From NCBI RefSeq assembly GCF_900169265.1, contig NZ_FXYX01000007.1:61806-125805 (forward strand): a stretch of DNA of 64,000 nucleotides, in the 5' to 3' direction. This document shows, piece by piece, positions 9,107-18,223 of the stretch (positions are counted from its first letter, which is position 1; each line of letters begins with the position of its first letter). This DNA comes from Brevibacterium iodinum ATCC 49514. GTDB lineage: Bacteria; Actinomycetota; Actinomycetes; Actinomycetales; Brevibacteriaceae. Below the pieces are notes generated by a model that saw only the letters and a program-made list of their open reading frames with translations, ran no database searches and was not told the origin of the DNA. Both the position numbers and the translations under genes were made by a program.

Positions 9107-9123
9107 GCAGGAGTGAGGGAAGA

Positions 9124-9777
9124 ATGAATTCAATGAACTTAATGCCGGGTTCGACGGCGTCGAACATGCCGCAGTCGCGTTATGTCATGCCGCAGTTCGA
9201 AGAGCGCACACCCTATGGCTTCAAGCGCCAGGATCCCTACACGAAGCTCTTCGACGACCGTGTCGTGTTCCTCGGCGCACAGGTCGATGACACCTCCGCG
9301 GACGATGTCATGGCTCAGCTGCTCGTCCTCGAATCGCAGGATCCCGACCGCGACATCACTCTCTACATCAACTCGCCGGGTGGGTCGTTCACGGCGATGA
9401 CGGCCATCTACGACACGATGCAGTACATCAAGCCGGAGATCCAGACCGTCTGCCTCGGTCAGGCTGCCTCCGCAGCCGCAGTGCTGCTGGCCGCCGGCAC
9501 TCCCGGCAAGCGGCTGGCACTGCCCAACGCGCGAGTGCTCATCCACCAGCCCGCGATGCAGGGACAGGGACAGGGGCAGGCGTCTGACCTCGAGATCCAG
9601 GCCGCTGAGGTGCTGCGGATGCGCGAATGGCTCGAGGGAACTCTGGCCAAGCACTCGAACAAGGAGGCCGCTCAGGTCTCGAACGACATCGAACGCGACC
9701 TCTTCCTCACGGCCGAGCAGGCCAAGGACTACGGTCTCGTCGACCAGGTGCTCTCTTCGCGCAAGAACGCGAGCTGA
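9124..9777 (+). CDS. clpP2: ATP-dependent Clp protease proteolytic subunit 2
   Basis: Second ClpP paralogue; in actinobacteria ClpP1 and ClpP2 form a mixed two-ring complex. 217 aa. Triad Ser116 (GQAASAAAV), His141 (LIHQPAMQG) and Asp192 (IERDLFL). The N-terminus has about 25 more residues ([14 protein letters not shown]...) before the fold, consistent with a processed propeptide (inference). ATG start preceded by GGAGTGAGGGAAG. Two hairpins follow the stop codon before clpX. Confidence 0.96.
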   Translation: MNSMNLMPGSTASNMPQSRYVMPQFEERTPYGFKRQDPYTKLFDDRVVFLGAQVDDTSADDVMAQLLVLESQDPDRDITLYINSPGGSFTAMTAIYDTMQYIKPEIQTVCLGQAASAAAVLLAAGTPGKRLALPNARVLIHQPAMQGQGQGQASDLEIQAAEVLRMREWLEGTLAKHSNKEAAQVSNDIERDLFLTAEQAKDYGLVDQVLSSRKNAS

Positions 9778-9780
9778 TCA

Positions 9781-9849
9781 CCTGTCGGAGGACAGGGAAA
9801 CACTGAGAACGGGTTCGTGCGATTGCAATCGGACGGACCCATTCTCAGT
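9781..9849 (+). other. Two consecutive hairpins between clpP2 and clpX
   Basis: The first is CCTGTC-ggag-GACAGG (9781-9796). The second is a 48-nt almost fully paired stem at 9802-9849, with ACTGAGAA/TTCTCAGT and GGGT/ACCC arms and a GATTGCAATC centre. No T-run follows, so this is either a weak terminator or an RNA-processing or attenuation element. Confidence 0.55.
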
Positions 9850-9973
9850 TCCTTCCGCCGACACACCGAGTCGTGGCTGGGGGCTCGTGTCAGCCACGTA
9901 TGGGAAGCTATTGAGGTACAGGAAACACGAGCGGTAGAGTTGGGGCCAAGCGTCCTGGCGAAAGGTTGTGACA

Positions 9974-11257
9974 GTGGCTCGCAGTGCGGACGGAGCAGAC
10001 CTGCTCAAATGCAACTTCTGTGGGAAGTCTCAGAAGCAGGTTCGGAAACTCATCGCCGGACCTGGTGTTTACATCTGCGATGAATGCATCGGATTGTGCA
10101 ATGAGATCATCGAAGAGGAGCTCAGCGAATCCAGTCCGGAGCAGGCCGAACTCGAGTTGCCCAAACCTCGTGAGATCTTCGACTTCCTCCAGGAGTACGT
10201 AGTCGGTCAGGAACCGGCGAAGAAGGCACTGTCGGTAGCTGTGTACAACCACTACAAGCGCATCCGATCGCTGCAGTCCGGTGATGAGAAGACCCTCGGC
10301 TCGAACGACTCCGAGGTTGAGATCGCGAAGTCGAACATCCTGCTCGTTGGTCCCACCGGCTCGGGAAAGACCTACCTCGCCCAGTCGCTGGCCAAGCGTC
10401 TCAATGTCCCATTCGCGGTCGCCGATGCCACCGCGCTGACCGAAGCCGGCTACGTCGGCGAAGACGTCGAGAACATCCTGCTCAAACTCATTCAGGCCGC
10501 GGATTTCGACATCCAGCGTGCCGAGCACGGAATCATCTATATCGACGAGATCGATAAGATCGCTCGCAAGTCGGAGAACCCGTCGATCACCCGCGACGTG
10601 TCCGGTGAGGGCGTGCAGCAGGCACTGCTGAAGATCCTCGAAGGCACTCAGGCGTCGGTGCCGCCGCAGGGCGGGCGCAAACACCCGCACCAGGACTTCC
10701 TGCAGATCGACACGACCAATGTGCTCTTCATCGTCGCCGGCGCTTTCGCCGGGATGGAGGAGATCGTCGCCGGCCGCAAGGGCAAGCACGGCATCGGCTT
10801 CGGCGCCCTGCTGCAGTCGAAGAACGACGAAGAGGACCTCTACGCGGACATCCTTCCCGAAGATCTGCTCAAGTTCGGCCTCATCCCGGAGTTCATCGGC
10901 CGCCTGCCGGTGCTGGCCACCGTGTCCAACCTCGACCGGGCCGCGCTGATGTCGATCCTCACAGAACCGAAGAACGCCTTGGTCAAGCAGTACCAGCGGA
11001 TGTTCGAGTTCGACAATGTCTCCCTGACATTCGAGACCGACGCACTTGAGGCCATCGCCGATCTCGCTCTGCTGCGCGGCACGGGCGCTCGAGGCCTGCG
11101 CTCGATAATGGAAGAGGTCCTGCAGCCGGTCATGTTCGATGTGCCTTCACGCGAAGACATCGCCGAGGTGGTCGTGACCAAGGACGTCGTCGAATCCAAT
11201 GTCGCCCCGACCCTCGTGCCGAAGTCACGGAACAGGACGAGTAAGAAGTCTGCCTGA
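9974..11257 (+). CDS. clpX: ClpX, AAA+ unfoldase of the Clp protease
   Basis: Recognises, unfolds and feeds substrates into ClpP1P2. 427 aa. The N-terminal zinc-binding domain has Cys13, Cys16, Cys35 and Cys38. Walker A is GPTGSGKT (126-133) and Walker B is [10 protein letters not shown]. The ClpP-docking IGF loop appears in KHGIGFGAL, and the sensor-2 region is [16 protein letters not shown] 9974 is favoured over GTG 9968 because AAAGG is 8 nt before 9974 and [13 protein letters not shown] is the family start. The MFS gene begins 12 nt after the stop. Confidence 0.96.
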   Translation: MARSADGADLLKCNFCGKSQKQVRKLIAGPGVYICDECIGLCNEIIEEELSESSPEQAELELPKPREIFDFLQEYVVGQEPAKKALSVAVYNHYKRIRSLQSGDEKTLGSNDSEVEIAKSNILLVGPTGSGKTYLAQSLAKRLNVPFAVADATALTEAGYVGEDVENILLKLIQAADFDIQRAEHGIIYIDEIDKIARKSENPSITRDVSGEGVQQALLKILEGTQASVPPQGGRKHPHQDFLQIDTTNVLFIVAGAFAGMEEIVAGRKGKHGIGFGALLQSKNDEEDLYADILPEDLLKFGLIPEFIGRLPVLATVSNLDRAALMSILTEPKNALVKQYQRMFEFDNVSLTFETDALEAIADLALLRGTGARGLRSIMEEVLQPVMFDVPSREDIAEVVVTKDVVESNVAPTLVPKSRNRTSKKSA

Positions 11258-11269
11258 GTCTCTTTTCGC

Positions 11270-12556
11270 ATGAGACTCCTGGCCGACACACGCCCACTGC
11301 GCTACGCGTCGTTCCGACGCCTGTGGGTGGCCAATATCGTCACCGTCATCGGTGCGCAGATGACTGTTGTGGCGATCCCCGCACAGATCTTCCATATCAC
11401 CGGGTGGTCCGGGTACGTCGGGCTCGCCGGTGCGTTCGGGCTGGTTCCACTCATCGTCTTCGGACTGTGGGGCGGGTCGTTGGCCGATGTCATCGATCGA
11501 CGCAGACTGCTCGTGATCTCGACGGTCGGTCTGATCGTCACGAGCGCGATACTCGCCCTCATCGCGGTGCTCAGCAGCGACAATGTCTGGCTGCTGCTGT
11601 CGGTGTTTTCGATGCAGCAGGCATTCTTCGGCCTGAACCAACCCGCGAGGGGAGCTCTGCTGCCGTCGATCATCCCGCTCGGCCTGCTGCCCGCGGCGAA
11701 CTCGCTGAACATGACCGTGATGACATTGGGCGCTGTCGTCGGCCCTGTCGTCGGCGGAGCGCTGATCCCTCTGTTCGGGTACCAGCTGCTCTACGTCATC
11801 GACGCCATGTTTTTGTTCGCTACGCTCTACGCAGTGATCCGATTGCCGTCGCTGCCGCCGCAGAAACAGCCCGATACTCGGGCGGGATTCAAAGGCATCG
11901 TCGACGGGTTCCGATATTTGCGGACGAACACCGTCGTCATGGTCTCTCTGCTGGTGGACATCATTGCGATGGTCTTCGGAATGCCGCGGGCACTGTTCCC
12001 GCAGATCGCCGCTGAGACCTTCGACGGTCCGCCCGAGGGCGGCATCGTCTTCTCGCTGCTCTTCGCTGCGCTGGCCGGCGGAAGTGCATTGGCGGGGATC
12101 TTCTCCGGGTGGGTCTCACGTGTGGAGCGCCAGGGACTGGCCGTCATCGTCGCCATCGTCGTCTGGGGTGCGGCAATGACGGTGTTCGGACTGTCGCTTG
12201 AACTGGCGGCAGGGTTCTGGCTGACCGCGCTCGTCGTCGCATTGGCTGCGATGGCGGTCGGCGGAGGAGCCGATATCGTGTCCGGCGCTTTTCGCCAGAC
12301 GATGCTCCAGGAAGCCGCAACCGATGCGATGCGCGGTCGGATGCAGGGAGTGTTCATCGTGGTTGTCGCAGGCGGACCTCGTATCGCGGACGTCCTCCAC
12401 GGCTCCGTCGCGGCCGTCACAGACACCACGGTCGCCTCGGCGGGTGGCGGCGTCGCCGTCATCGTTCTTGTGCTCGCCTGTGCGGTGGCCTTTCCGACCT
12501 TCCGGAAATACCGGGTCGAACGGGGCGGGCACGAGCACACTGTCGCCATTGCCTGA
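11270..12556 (+). CDS. MFS transporter, EntS-like (MFS_3) exporter family
   Basis: 428 aa integral membrane protein with about 12 hydrophobic segments. The loop between TM2 and TM3 reads GGSLADVIDRRRLL, the MFS motif A equivalent. The layout (RFRRLWVANIVTVIGAQMTVVAIPAQ at the N-terminus) resembles the enterobactin exporter EntS and actinobacterial relatives, but the substrate is unknown. It lies 12 nt after clpX and may be co-transcribed, although a job in proteolysis is not implied. Confidence 0.8.
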   Translation: MRLLADTRPLRYASFRRLWVANIVTVIGAQMTVVAIPAQIFHITGWSGYVGLAGAFGLVPLIVFGLWGGSLADVIDRRRLLVISTVGLIVTSAILALIAVLSSDNVWLLLSVFSMQQAFFGLNQPARGALLPSIIPLGLLPAANSLNMTVMTLGAVVGPVVGGALIPLFGYQLLYVIDAMFLFATLYAVIRLPSLPPQKQPDTRAGFKGIVDGFRYLRTNTVVMVSLLVDIIAMVFGMPRALFPQIAAETFDGPPEGGIVFSLLFAALAGGSALAGIFSGWVSRVERQGLAVIVAIVVWGAAMTVFGLSLELAAGFWLTALVVALAAMAVGGGADIVSGAFRQTMLQEAATDAMRGRMQGVFIVVVAGGPRIADVLHGSVAAVTDTTVASAGGGVAVIVLVLACAVAFPTFRKYRVERGGHEHTVAIA

Positions 12557-12625
12557 TCCATCGAGCAGGCCTGACGTTCGACCGTGCTCGCACCACCATG
12601 CGTCGTCCCCGAATCAGCGCGAGTC

Positions 12626-12760
12626 TTAGTTCTGGAGGGTCTGCTCCATTCCGGCCAGCATTCCCGGCCACCCCGAACCCATGCCCTTGAGCGCCTGACG
12701 CTCCAGCGGCGTGTCGACGTCGAGCCCGAATGAGCCAAGCAGAGTCGGTTTCTCCGACAT
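12626..12760 (-). pseudogene. C-terminal remnant of an AHSA1/SRPBCC-type protein (tentative)
   Basis: The minus strand encodes a 44-residue reading frame beginning MSEKPTLLGSFGLDVDT and ending with a GWPGMLAGMEQTL-like segment before TAA. That ending resembles the terminal helix of SRPBCC/AHSA1 proteins (GWP-x-x-L-x-x-LE). The frame closes a few codons upstream of the ATG and no N-terminal domain is present, so I read it as a decayed gene fragment. It sits in a 552-bp stretch (12557-13108) without an intact gene. Confidence 0.4.
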
Positions 12761-12841
12761 GTCAATAGAATCCGACATATCCGCGTATTCGGGTATTGTC
12801 GCTCAGTTTGCTTCGTGGCTCTCACCCCGGACTGCAAGCGG

Positions 12842-12931
12842 CATGACGTCCCGGTACATTCGCATCCCTCACCGTTGCCCTTACTCCACCGCTCCAGTGT
12901 CATAACGCCCCGGTGCTGGCGCATTCCTCAC
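12842..12931. repeat. Two-copy imperfect direct repeat, period 59 bp
   Basis: 12842-12872 and 12901-12931 match at 24 of 31 positions. Read on the minus strand, each copy contains a GTGAGG-ATGCG block and an ACCGGG-CGT-ATG block. No gene overlaps them. The rest of 12557-13108 shows no gene apart from the AHSA1 remnant. Confidence 0.5.
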
Positions 12932-13108
12932 GCGCCCTGCCGAAACACCGTTGTGCACCAAGTTGTTGAGTGACGACGGGTGAGGGGCGCCCGATGCGGC
13001 GACATCGGGGAGATGCGCGGGAGAGACGACGACACCCCCGACTCGCTGCCGAAGCAGCAGATCAGGAGTGCGTCAGCGTGGTGATGCTGCGGACGGCCCC
13101 CAGGTGCG

Positions 13109-13801
13109 TCAGCTGGTGGTGGCCGAGTAGACTTCGTTCTCTGCGGGCTGGACGACGACGAAGCCGGGGCCGTGGAATGCCAGCTGCACGGACTCACCGG
13201 AGCCGCGACCGAAGAAGGTGCCGACGCTGACGTCGGTCTTGATCTGCGGGGCCAGCGCCGACGACCAGCAGACGGCGGCCTGCGGGTCGACGAAGGTCGG
13301 CTGCTGCGAGCAGTCGAGGACCATGGGCTCACCCTTGCAGCAGATGGCGGCAGTGCCCTGGCCGGCAAGTTCGAGGTTGAATAGTCCCGAACCGCTGACC
13401 ATCGCACCGACACCGCCCTTGATGCGTTTGATCTCCCAGCTGAGCGCGTCGTCGAAGGCGAGCAGATTCGCGGTGTTGACGGTCAGTGCGTCCTGCGGAC
13501 CTTCGAGCGCCATCATGAAGATGTTCGAGGCCTCCCTGGCGAAGAACACCTCTCCGTGCCCCTCGACGCGCATGACGTTTCCGCCCTCCCCGGTGGCTGC
13601 CTTCTTCATGAACTGGCCGACCGACTTCGACCCCTGGTGGGTGAAACGGACATCGCCCTGATAGGCGACCATCGCGCCCTTGGTGGCGATCATCGGCGCG
13701 TTCGGCGTGACCACCGAACGCAGCATCTTGTTCGACTGGAGCGTCCACCGCTCTTGGTTCTGGACCTCGGCATTGCGCTTGGAAAAGAGTTCGCTTCTCA
13801 C
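13109..13801 (-). CDS. AIM24 family (TIGR00266/DUF124) protein
   Basis: 230 aa, soluble, rich in beta strands. It fits the AIM24/TIGR00266 family: a long beta fold with Gly-rich turns such as EGHGEVFFAREASNIFMMAL and SGSGLFNLELAGQGTAAI. The biochemical role of the bacterial members is not established. GTG start at 13801 with GAAAGGACC upstream on the minus strand. It is monocistronic and lies downstream of valS on the same strand. Confidence 0.8.
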   Translation of the reverse strand: MRSELFSKRNAEVQNQERWTLQSNKMLRSVVTPNAPMIATKGAMVAYQGDVRFTHQGSKSVGQFMKKAATGEGGNVMRVEGHGEVFFAREASNIFMMALEGPQDALTVNTANLLAFDDALSWEIKRIKGGVGAMVSGSGLFNLELAGQGTAAICCKGEPMVLDCSQQPTFVDPQAAVCWSSALAPQIKTDVSVGTFFGRGSGESVQLAFHGPGFVVVQPAENEVYSATTS

Positions 13802-13920
13802 GGTTCTGGGGTCCTTTCGTTCAGGGAGGACTTCGGTGCTTCTTCAGTGGTCGATAACCATAGTACGGCGGAGAGAACGCAGACCCCGGTCATTTCGTGT
13901 ATCCGTTCCGGAACATGAAC

Positions 13921-13978
13921 AGAGCCCCACGGCATCCGCTGCTCCGACTCTGCGGAGGAACGAATGTCGCGGGGCTCT
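13921..13978 (-). terminator. Possible terminator between valS and the AIM24 gene
   Basis: Inverted repeat AGAGCCCC (13921-13928) and GGGGCTCT (13971-13978) with inner CCGC/GCGG pairing. The loop is large and only a weak T-rich tail follows on the minus strand. Confidence 0.35.
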
Positions 13979-14059
13979 GCGGGACCAGTTCGGGTCACAG
14001 TTCAGCCGGCGGGGCCGGAGGGTGCGCCGGCTGACCGTCAGGGCCGGCTGGTGTTCGGC

Positions 14060-16705
14060 TCAGTCCTGGTCGACGAAGTCGATCGAGGCAATGGTGATCT
14101 CCTCGCCGGCTTCCTCGGTGTTCAGGGACTTGATACGGCCCGCGGCCCTGAGATCGCCTTCTGCCGCCTTGATGGCGGAGACGACGGTGGCCGGCGCCTG
14201 AATGGTCACGGAAGCGACCTCGGTCTTCTGCGACACCTTGGCCTCGGTCTTCGTGCGGCGGATCTCGGTCAGTGCGGCTGCCACCGAGGCCAGCAGCTCG
14301 GGAGCGACGGACGATTCCGGATGGCTCAGCACCTCATCTGCCGGCCACGGCGCACGGTGGACCGAACCGGTGCGCCACCAGGACCAGACCTCTTCGGTGA
14401 CGAACGGAGTGAACGGAGCGAACAGACGCAGCAGGACATCCAGAGCAGTGGCCAAGGTGACGTGCGCCGACAGCTGATCGTCAGATCCCGACGAGCCGTA
14501 GGAACGGTCCTTGACGAGCTCGACATAGTCATCGGTGAACTCCCAGAAGAAGCTCTCGGTCACACGCAGTGCATGAGCATAGTCGTAAGCGGCCATATGC
14601 TTCCCGGCCTGCTCCACGACCTCGGCAAGCTTCGCCAGCAGGGCCCGATCGAGATCGTGGGTGACGGCGCCGAGCTGACCGATGAGACCGGCGTGCACTC
14701 CCTGTGCCAGAGCGAACTTCGAGGCGTTGAGCAGCTTCATCGCCAGCCGGCGGCCGATCTGCATCTGCGTGACGTCATAGGCGGTGTCCGCGCCGAGTTT
14801 CGCGCTGGCCGCCCAGTAGCGGACCGCGTCAGGACCGAATCCCGGCTTCGCCTCGCCGAGGATGTCCGACGGAACCACGACATTGCCCTTGGACTTCGAC
14901 ATCTTCTTCCGGTCCGGATCGAGGATCCACCCCGACAGGCCGGCATGCTTCCACGGTGCCGCATCGTTGAGCGAGTTTGCCCGGACCACGGTGGAGAACA
15001 GCCAAGTGCGGATGATGTCGTGTCCCTGTGGACGCAGGTCGAAGGGGAATACCTTGTCGAAGAACTCCTCGTCACGCGACCAGCCGCCGAGCAGCTGCGG
15101 CGTCAGCGACGACGTCGCCCAGGTATCGAGGACATCCGGGTCTGCGGTGAACCCGCCGGGCACATCACGCTGGTCGTCGGTGAAGCCGGCAGGAGCCTCG
15201 GCGATGGGGTCGCACGGAAGCGACTCGGGCACGATCGGGTCATCGTAATCGGGCTGGCCTTCAGCGTCGAGGCGGTACCACAGCGGAATCGGGACACCGA
15301 AGAACCGCTGCCTGGAGACCAGCCAGTCGCCGTTGAGGTTCTCCACCCAGTTCTCGTAGCGGGAGCGCATGTACGCCGGGTGCCATTCGATCTCGCGACC
15401 GCGGGCGATGAGCGCATCCCGCAGCTCGGCCGACCGTCCACCGTTGCGGATGTACCACTGACGGCTGGTGACGACCTCGAGCGGCTTGTCGCCCTTTTCG
15501 TAGAACGGGACCGGATGCGTGATCGGCTCGATCTCACCGATGAGGTCACCGGAGTCGATGAGCATCTGCGCAATGTCCTTGCGCGCAGAGAACGTCGTCT
15601 TTCCTGCCAGTGCCTCATAGTTGGCCACAGCATCGGACTTCGATGAGTTCGCGATCCACTCGGGCACCTCGAGGCTGAGGCGGCCGCCGCGGTTGATCAC
15701 CGCGCGGGTCGGCAGATCGAGTTCACGCCACCACGTGACGTCGGTGAGGTCGCCGAAGGTGCAGACCATGGCGATGCCTGTGCCCTTGTCGGACTTAGCA
15801 AGCTCATGGGCGCGGATCTCGACGCTGACACCGAAGAGCGGCGAAACGACGTTCGTGCCGAACAGGGAGGCGTAGCGTTCGTCATCGGGATGAGCGACGA
15901 GTGCCACGACGGCGGGAATGAGCTCCGGACGCGAGGTGAGGATGATGATCGGTTCCGCCGAGGTGTCGGCCTGGCCATCAGCGCCCTCGGGGAAGAACTT
16001 CACCTTGTGGTACGCGCCTTCGCGCTCACGATCCTCGAGTTCGGCCTGAGCCACAGCAGTGCCGAAGGTGACGTCCCACATGGTCGGGGCGTCCTGCGAA
16101 TAGGCATGCCCGTTCTTCAGATCGGTGAGGAAGGCCCGCTGGCTCACCGCACGCGAATCGTCATCGATCGTGCGGTAGGTGTACTTCCAATCCACGGACA
16201 GTCCGGTGGAGCGGAAGAGGTCTTCGAACACTTTCTCGTCCTCGGCGGAGAGCTTCTCGCACAGTTCGATGAAGTTCTGGCGAGAGACCTTGACGAAGTC
16301 ACGCGAATTCTTCGGTGCCTTCTCCGGCGGCTGGAAGTCCGGGTCGTAGGGCTGGCCGGGATCGCAGGTGACTCCGTAGTGGTTCTGCACGCGACGTTCG
16401 GTCGGAAGGCCGTTGTCGTCCCAGCCGAGGGGATAGAACACGTTCTTGCCGGTCATCCGCTGATAGCGGGCGATGATGTCGGTCTGGGTGTAGGAGAACA
16501 CGTGTCCGACATGCAGCGACCCCGAGGCGGTCGGCGGGGGAGTGTCGATCGAGTAGACCTGCTCACGATCGGTGTCGACGTCGAACGCGTAGACGTTCTG
16601 CTCGCTCCACGCGGCGTCCCATTTGTCCCGCAGCCCCTCGAGGGCCGGCTTGTCAGGAAGGTTCACTGACTCGTGCGTCGAGTCCGAAAAGGCAGGTGTG
16701 TTCAT
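14060..16705 (-). CDS. valS: Valyl-tRNA synthetase
   Basis: Class I synthetase charging tRNA-Val. 881 aa. The HIGH motif is HVGH (GSLHVGHVFSYT) and KMSKS is intact (DRKKMSKSKGNVV). The active-site block WDDNGLPTERRVQNHYG and a CP1 editing domain are present. The enzyme ends shortly after the anticodon-binding domain (ending IDFVDQD) without the usual long C-terminal coiled-coil arm, typical of one actinobacterial ValRS subtype. ATG 16705 is chosen. The frame is open further upstream, and a GTG seven codons earlier cannot be excluded because the SD is weak. Confidence 0.95.
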   Translation of the reverse strand: MNTPAFSDSTHESVNLPDKPALEGLRDKWDAAWSEQNVYAFDVDTDREQVYSIDTPPPTASGSLHVGHVFSYTQTDIIARYQRMTGKNVFYPLGWDDNGLPTERRVQNHYGVTCDPGQPYDPDFQPPEKAPKNSRDFVKVSRQNFIELCEKLSAEDEKVFEDLFRSTGLSVDWKYTYRTIDDDSRAVSQRAFLTDLKNGHAYSQDAPTMWDVTFGTAVAQAELEDREREGAYHKVKFFPEGADGQADTSAEPIIILTSRPELIPAVVALVAHPDDERYASLFGTNVVSPLFGVSVEIRAHELAKSDKGTGIAMVCTFGDLTDVTWWRELDLPTRAVINRGGRLSLEVPEWIANSSKSDAVANYEALAGKTTFSARKDIAQMLIDSGDLIGEIEPITHPVPFYEKGDKPLEVVTSRQWYIRNGGRSAELRDALIARGREIEWHPAYMRSRYENWVENLNGDWLVSRQRFFGVPIPLWYRLDAEGQPDYDDPIVPESLPCDPIAEAPAGFTDDQRDVPGGFTADPDVLDTWATSSLTPQLLGGWSRDEEFFDKVFPFDLRPQGHDIIRTWLFSTVVRANSLNDAAPWKHAGLSGWILDPDRKKMSKSKGNVVVPSDILGEAKPGFGPDAVRYWAASAKLGADTAYDVTQMQIGRRLAMKLLNASKFALAQGVHAGLIGQLGAVTHDLDRALLAKLAEVVEQAGKHMAAYDYAHALRVTESFFWEFTDDYVELVKDRSYGSSGSDDQLSAHVTLATALDVLLRLFAPFTPFVTEEVWSWWRTGSVHRAPWPADEVLSHPESSVAPELLASVAAALTEIRRTKTEAKVSQKTEVASVTIQAPATVVSAIKAAEGDLRAAGRIKSLNTEEAGEEITIASIDFVDQD

Positions 16706-16723
16706 AATTGCTGATTTTCTCAC

Positions 16724-16753
16724 CCGGTTCGCGATCGGCCAAACCGGTTCGCG
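16724..16753. repeat. Exact direct repeat upstream of valS
   Basis: CCGGTTCGCG occurs at 16724-16733 and 16744-16753, a period of exactly 20 bp (two helical turns), 19-48 bp before the valS ATG. A pair of operator half-sites is possible; no regulator is identified. Confidence 0.4.
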
Positions 16754-16891
16754 CTCGTGGCCGCGCCAAGCCCCACCGGTGCTCGAGTGCAGCACTCGCA
16801 CCTCGGCCGCCCCAGTCCGACGGTGTGGGAGGGCTCACACCCTGAAGGCGCAGTGAGTCGCCTGCGCCGCGGGCAATGCCATCATGGACAC

Positions 16892-18223
16892 ATGGCGTTC
16901 TTGGACCGAATTCCGACAGAGAATCCGCCGCCCACGTCGACCGCGTGGATGAATCCGGCACGTGCGATCGCGATCATCGCCGTCGTAGCCATCCATTCCC
17001 TGGGCACCGTCGTCGAAGAGAACTTCGCGAGTTCGGGGCCCGACTGGTGGCTGGCCAACACCATCGACTCCGCTTGCCGGTGGTCGGTGCCCGTGTTCAT
17101 CATGATCTCCGGGGCTCTGGCCCTCGACCCCGACCGGGGCAGCAAACCGCGGAAGTTCCTGTCCAAACGTGTCTGGCGAATCGGCATCCCCCTCGTGTTC
17201 TGGACAGTCGTGTACGTTCTGTTCCGCCGCTACTACCTGCAGCCCGACGATGACACCTGGAACCCGGGCATCGCGATCCTCACCGGATCGCCCTTCGTCC
17301 AGCTCTACTTCCTCTACGTCCTTGCCGGTCTGACCCTGCTCACACCGTTCTTCCGCCTCCTCAGTGTGCACGGCTCCCGCCGTCTGCAGTGGGGGACCGG
17401 TCTGATCTTCCTCGGCGTCGGCATGACTGACCAGTGGGTGTCGATGGTCTTCGACGTCGGCGAAGCCAATATCGCCACTCGGTTCCTGCCGATGGCTGGT
17501 TTCTACATCCTCGGCTGGGTGCTGCGCGATATCGTGCTCTCGGTCAGAGGTGCAGTCCTGGCGTGGGTCAGCCTCATCATCGCGGTCACCGGAACTGCGG
17601 TCTGGGCCGGTCTGGGTCCCGGTGAGAAGCCGTGGATGTTCCCGTACGAATACCTCGCCCCCGGAGTCGTCCTCGCCTCCATGGCCGCCTACCTCCTCCT
17701 GCATTTCCATCTGCGCGAAGGCTTCGGACTGCTGCACCGGTTCTATCCGTATTCCTTCGGTGTGTTCCTCCTCCATCCGCTGCTGCTCTACCCTGTCCGA
17801 AATGCCATGGGCCTGCCTGACACCGTGCCAGGCGTCCTCCTCCACGCCGTGATCATGCCGATCGCCTATGCGATCGTCTGCGCCGCCATCACCTGGGTGG
17901 CAGTGAAGATCCCCGGCCTCCGTGCCGTCTTCGGCGAAACCCGACCCCGCAACCCGCACACCCGACCAAGAGTGAAGAAACTCCGACCGGGCGCGAAGGG
18001 CCCCCACCTGTCGCGTCGACGACCCCGGAAGAAACGACGCCACCCGAGCCGGCCGGGAGCAGCGCTTTCGAGACCGATCTCGGCTCAGAAGACACCGCAC
18101 GCGGCCGAGAGCCGAGTCCGTAGACTGAATCTGAACAGGAGAGCCCCGCTTCCGGAATCCAGACTCAAACCCGCCGACAGATCCGACGAAGGAGAACACA
18201 GATGGAAAAGCTCAGAGCAGTAG
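16892..18223 (+). CDS. Acyltransferase 3 family membrane protein
   Basis: Integral membrane acyltransferase-like protein of 443 aa as read. After TSTAWMNPARAIAIIAVVAIHS, whose His is the family's conserved residue in TM1, about ten membrane segments follow up to residue ~345. This matches the acyl_transf_3 (OafA/WecH-like) family, which O-acetylates glycans or lipids; the acceptor is unknown. The last ~95 residues are an Arg/Lys/Pro-rich tail that uses rare AGA codons. The -1 frame over the same DNA encodes a Pro/Thr/Glu-rich tail ending at TAG 18121-18123. The current stop overlaps the SDR start by 22 nt. Confidence 0.75.
   Translation: MAFLDRIPTENPPPTSTAWMNPARAIAIIAVVAIHSLGTVVEENFASSGPDWWLANTIDSACRWSVPVFIMISGALALDPDRGSKPRKFLSKRVWRIGIPLVFWTVVYVLFRRYYLQPDDDTWNPGIAILTGSPFVQLYFLYVLAGLTLLTPFFRLLSVHGSRRLQWGTGLIFLGVGMTDQWVSMVFDVGEANIATRFLPMAGFYILGWVLRDIVLSVRGAVLAWVSLIIAVTGTAVWAGLGPGEKPWMFPYEYLAPGVVLASMAAYLLLHFHLREGFGLLHRFYPYSFGVFLLHPLLLYPVRNAMGLPDTVPGVLLHAVIMPIAYAIVCAAITWVAVKIPGLRAVFGETRPRNPHTRPRVKKLRPGAKGPHLSRRRPRKKRRHPSRPGAALSRPISAQKTPHAAESRVRRLNLNRRAPLPESRLKPADRSDEGEHRWKSSEQ

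Noticed and set aside
6875..9133. 752-codon open frame on the minus strand opposite tig and clpP1
   Set aside because: It is the antisense shadow of two certain genes with strong high-GC codon bias; its translation is low-complexity and has no domain or RBS.
13964..15646. 560-codon plus-strand frame opposite valS
   Set aside because: Antisense shadow of valS; composition typical of reverse frames in high-GC DNA.
17930..17950. Programmed frameshift in the acyltransferase gene
   Set aside because: No X XXY YYZ heptamer in the right frame; an indel or a genuine basic tail is more likely.
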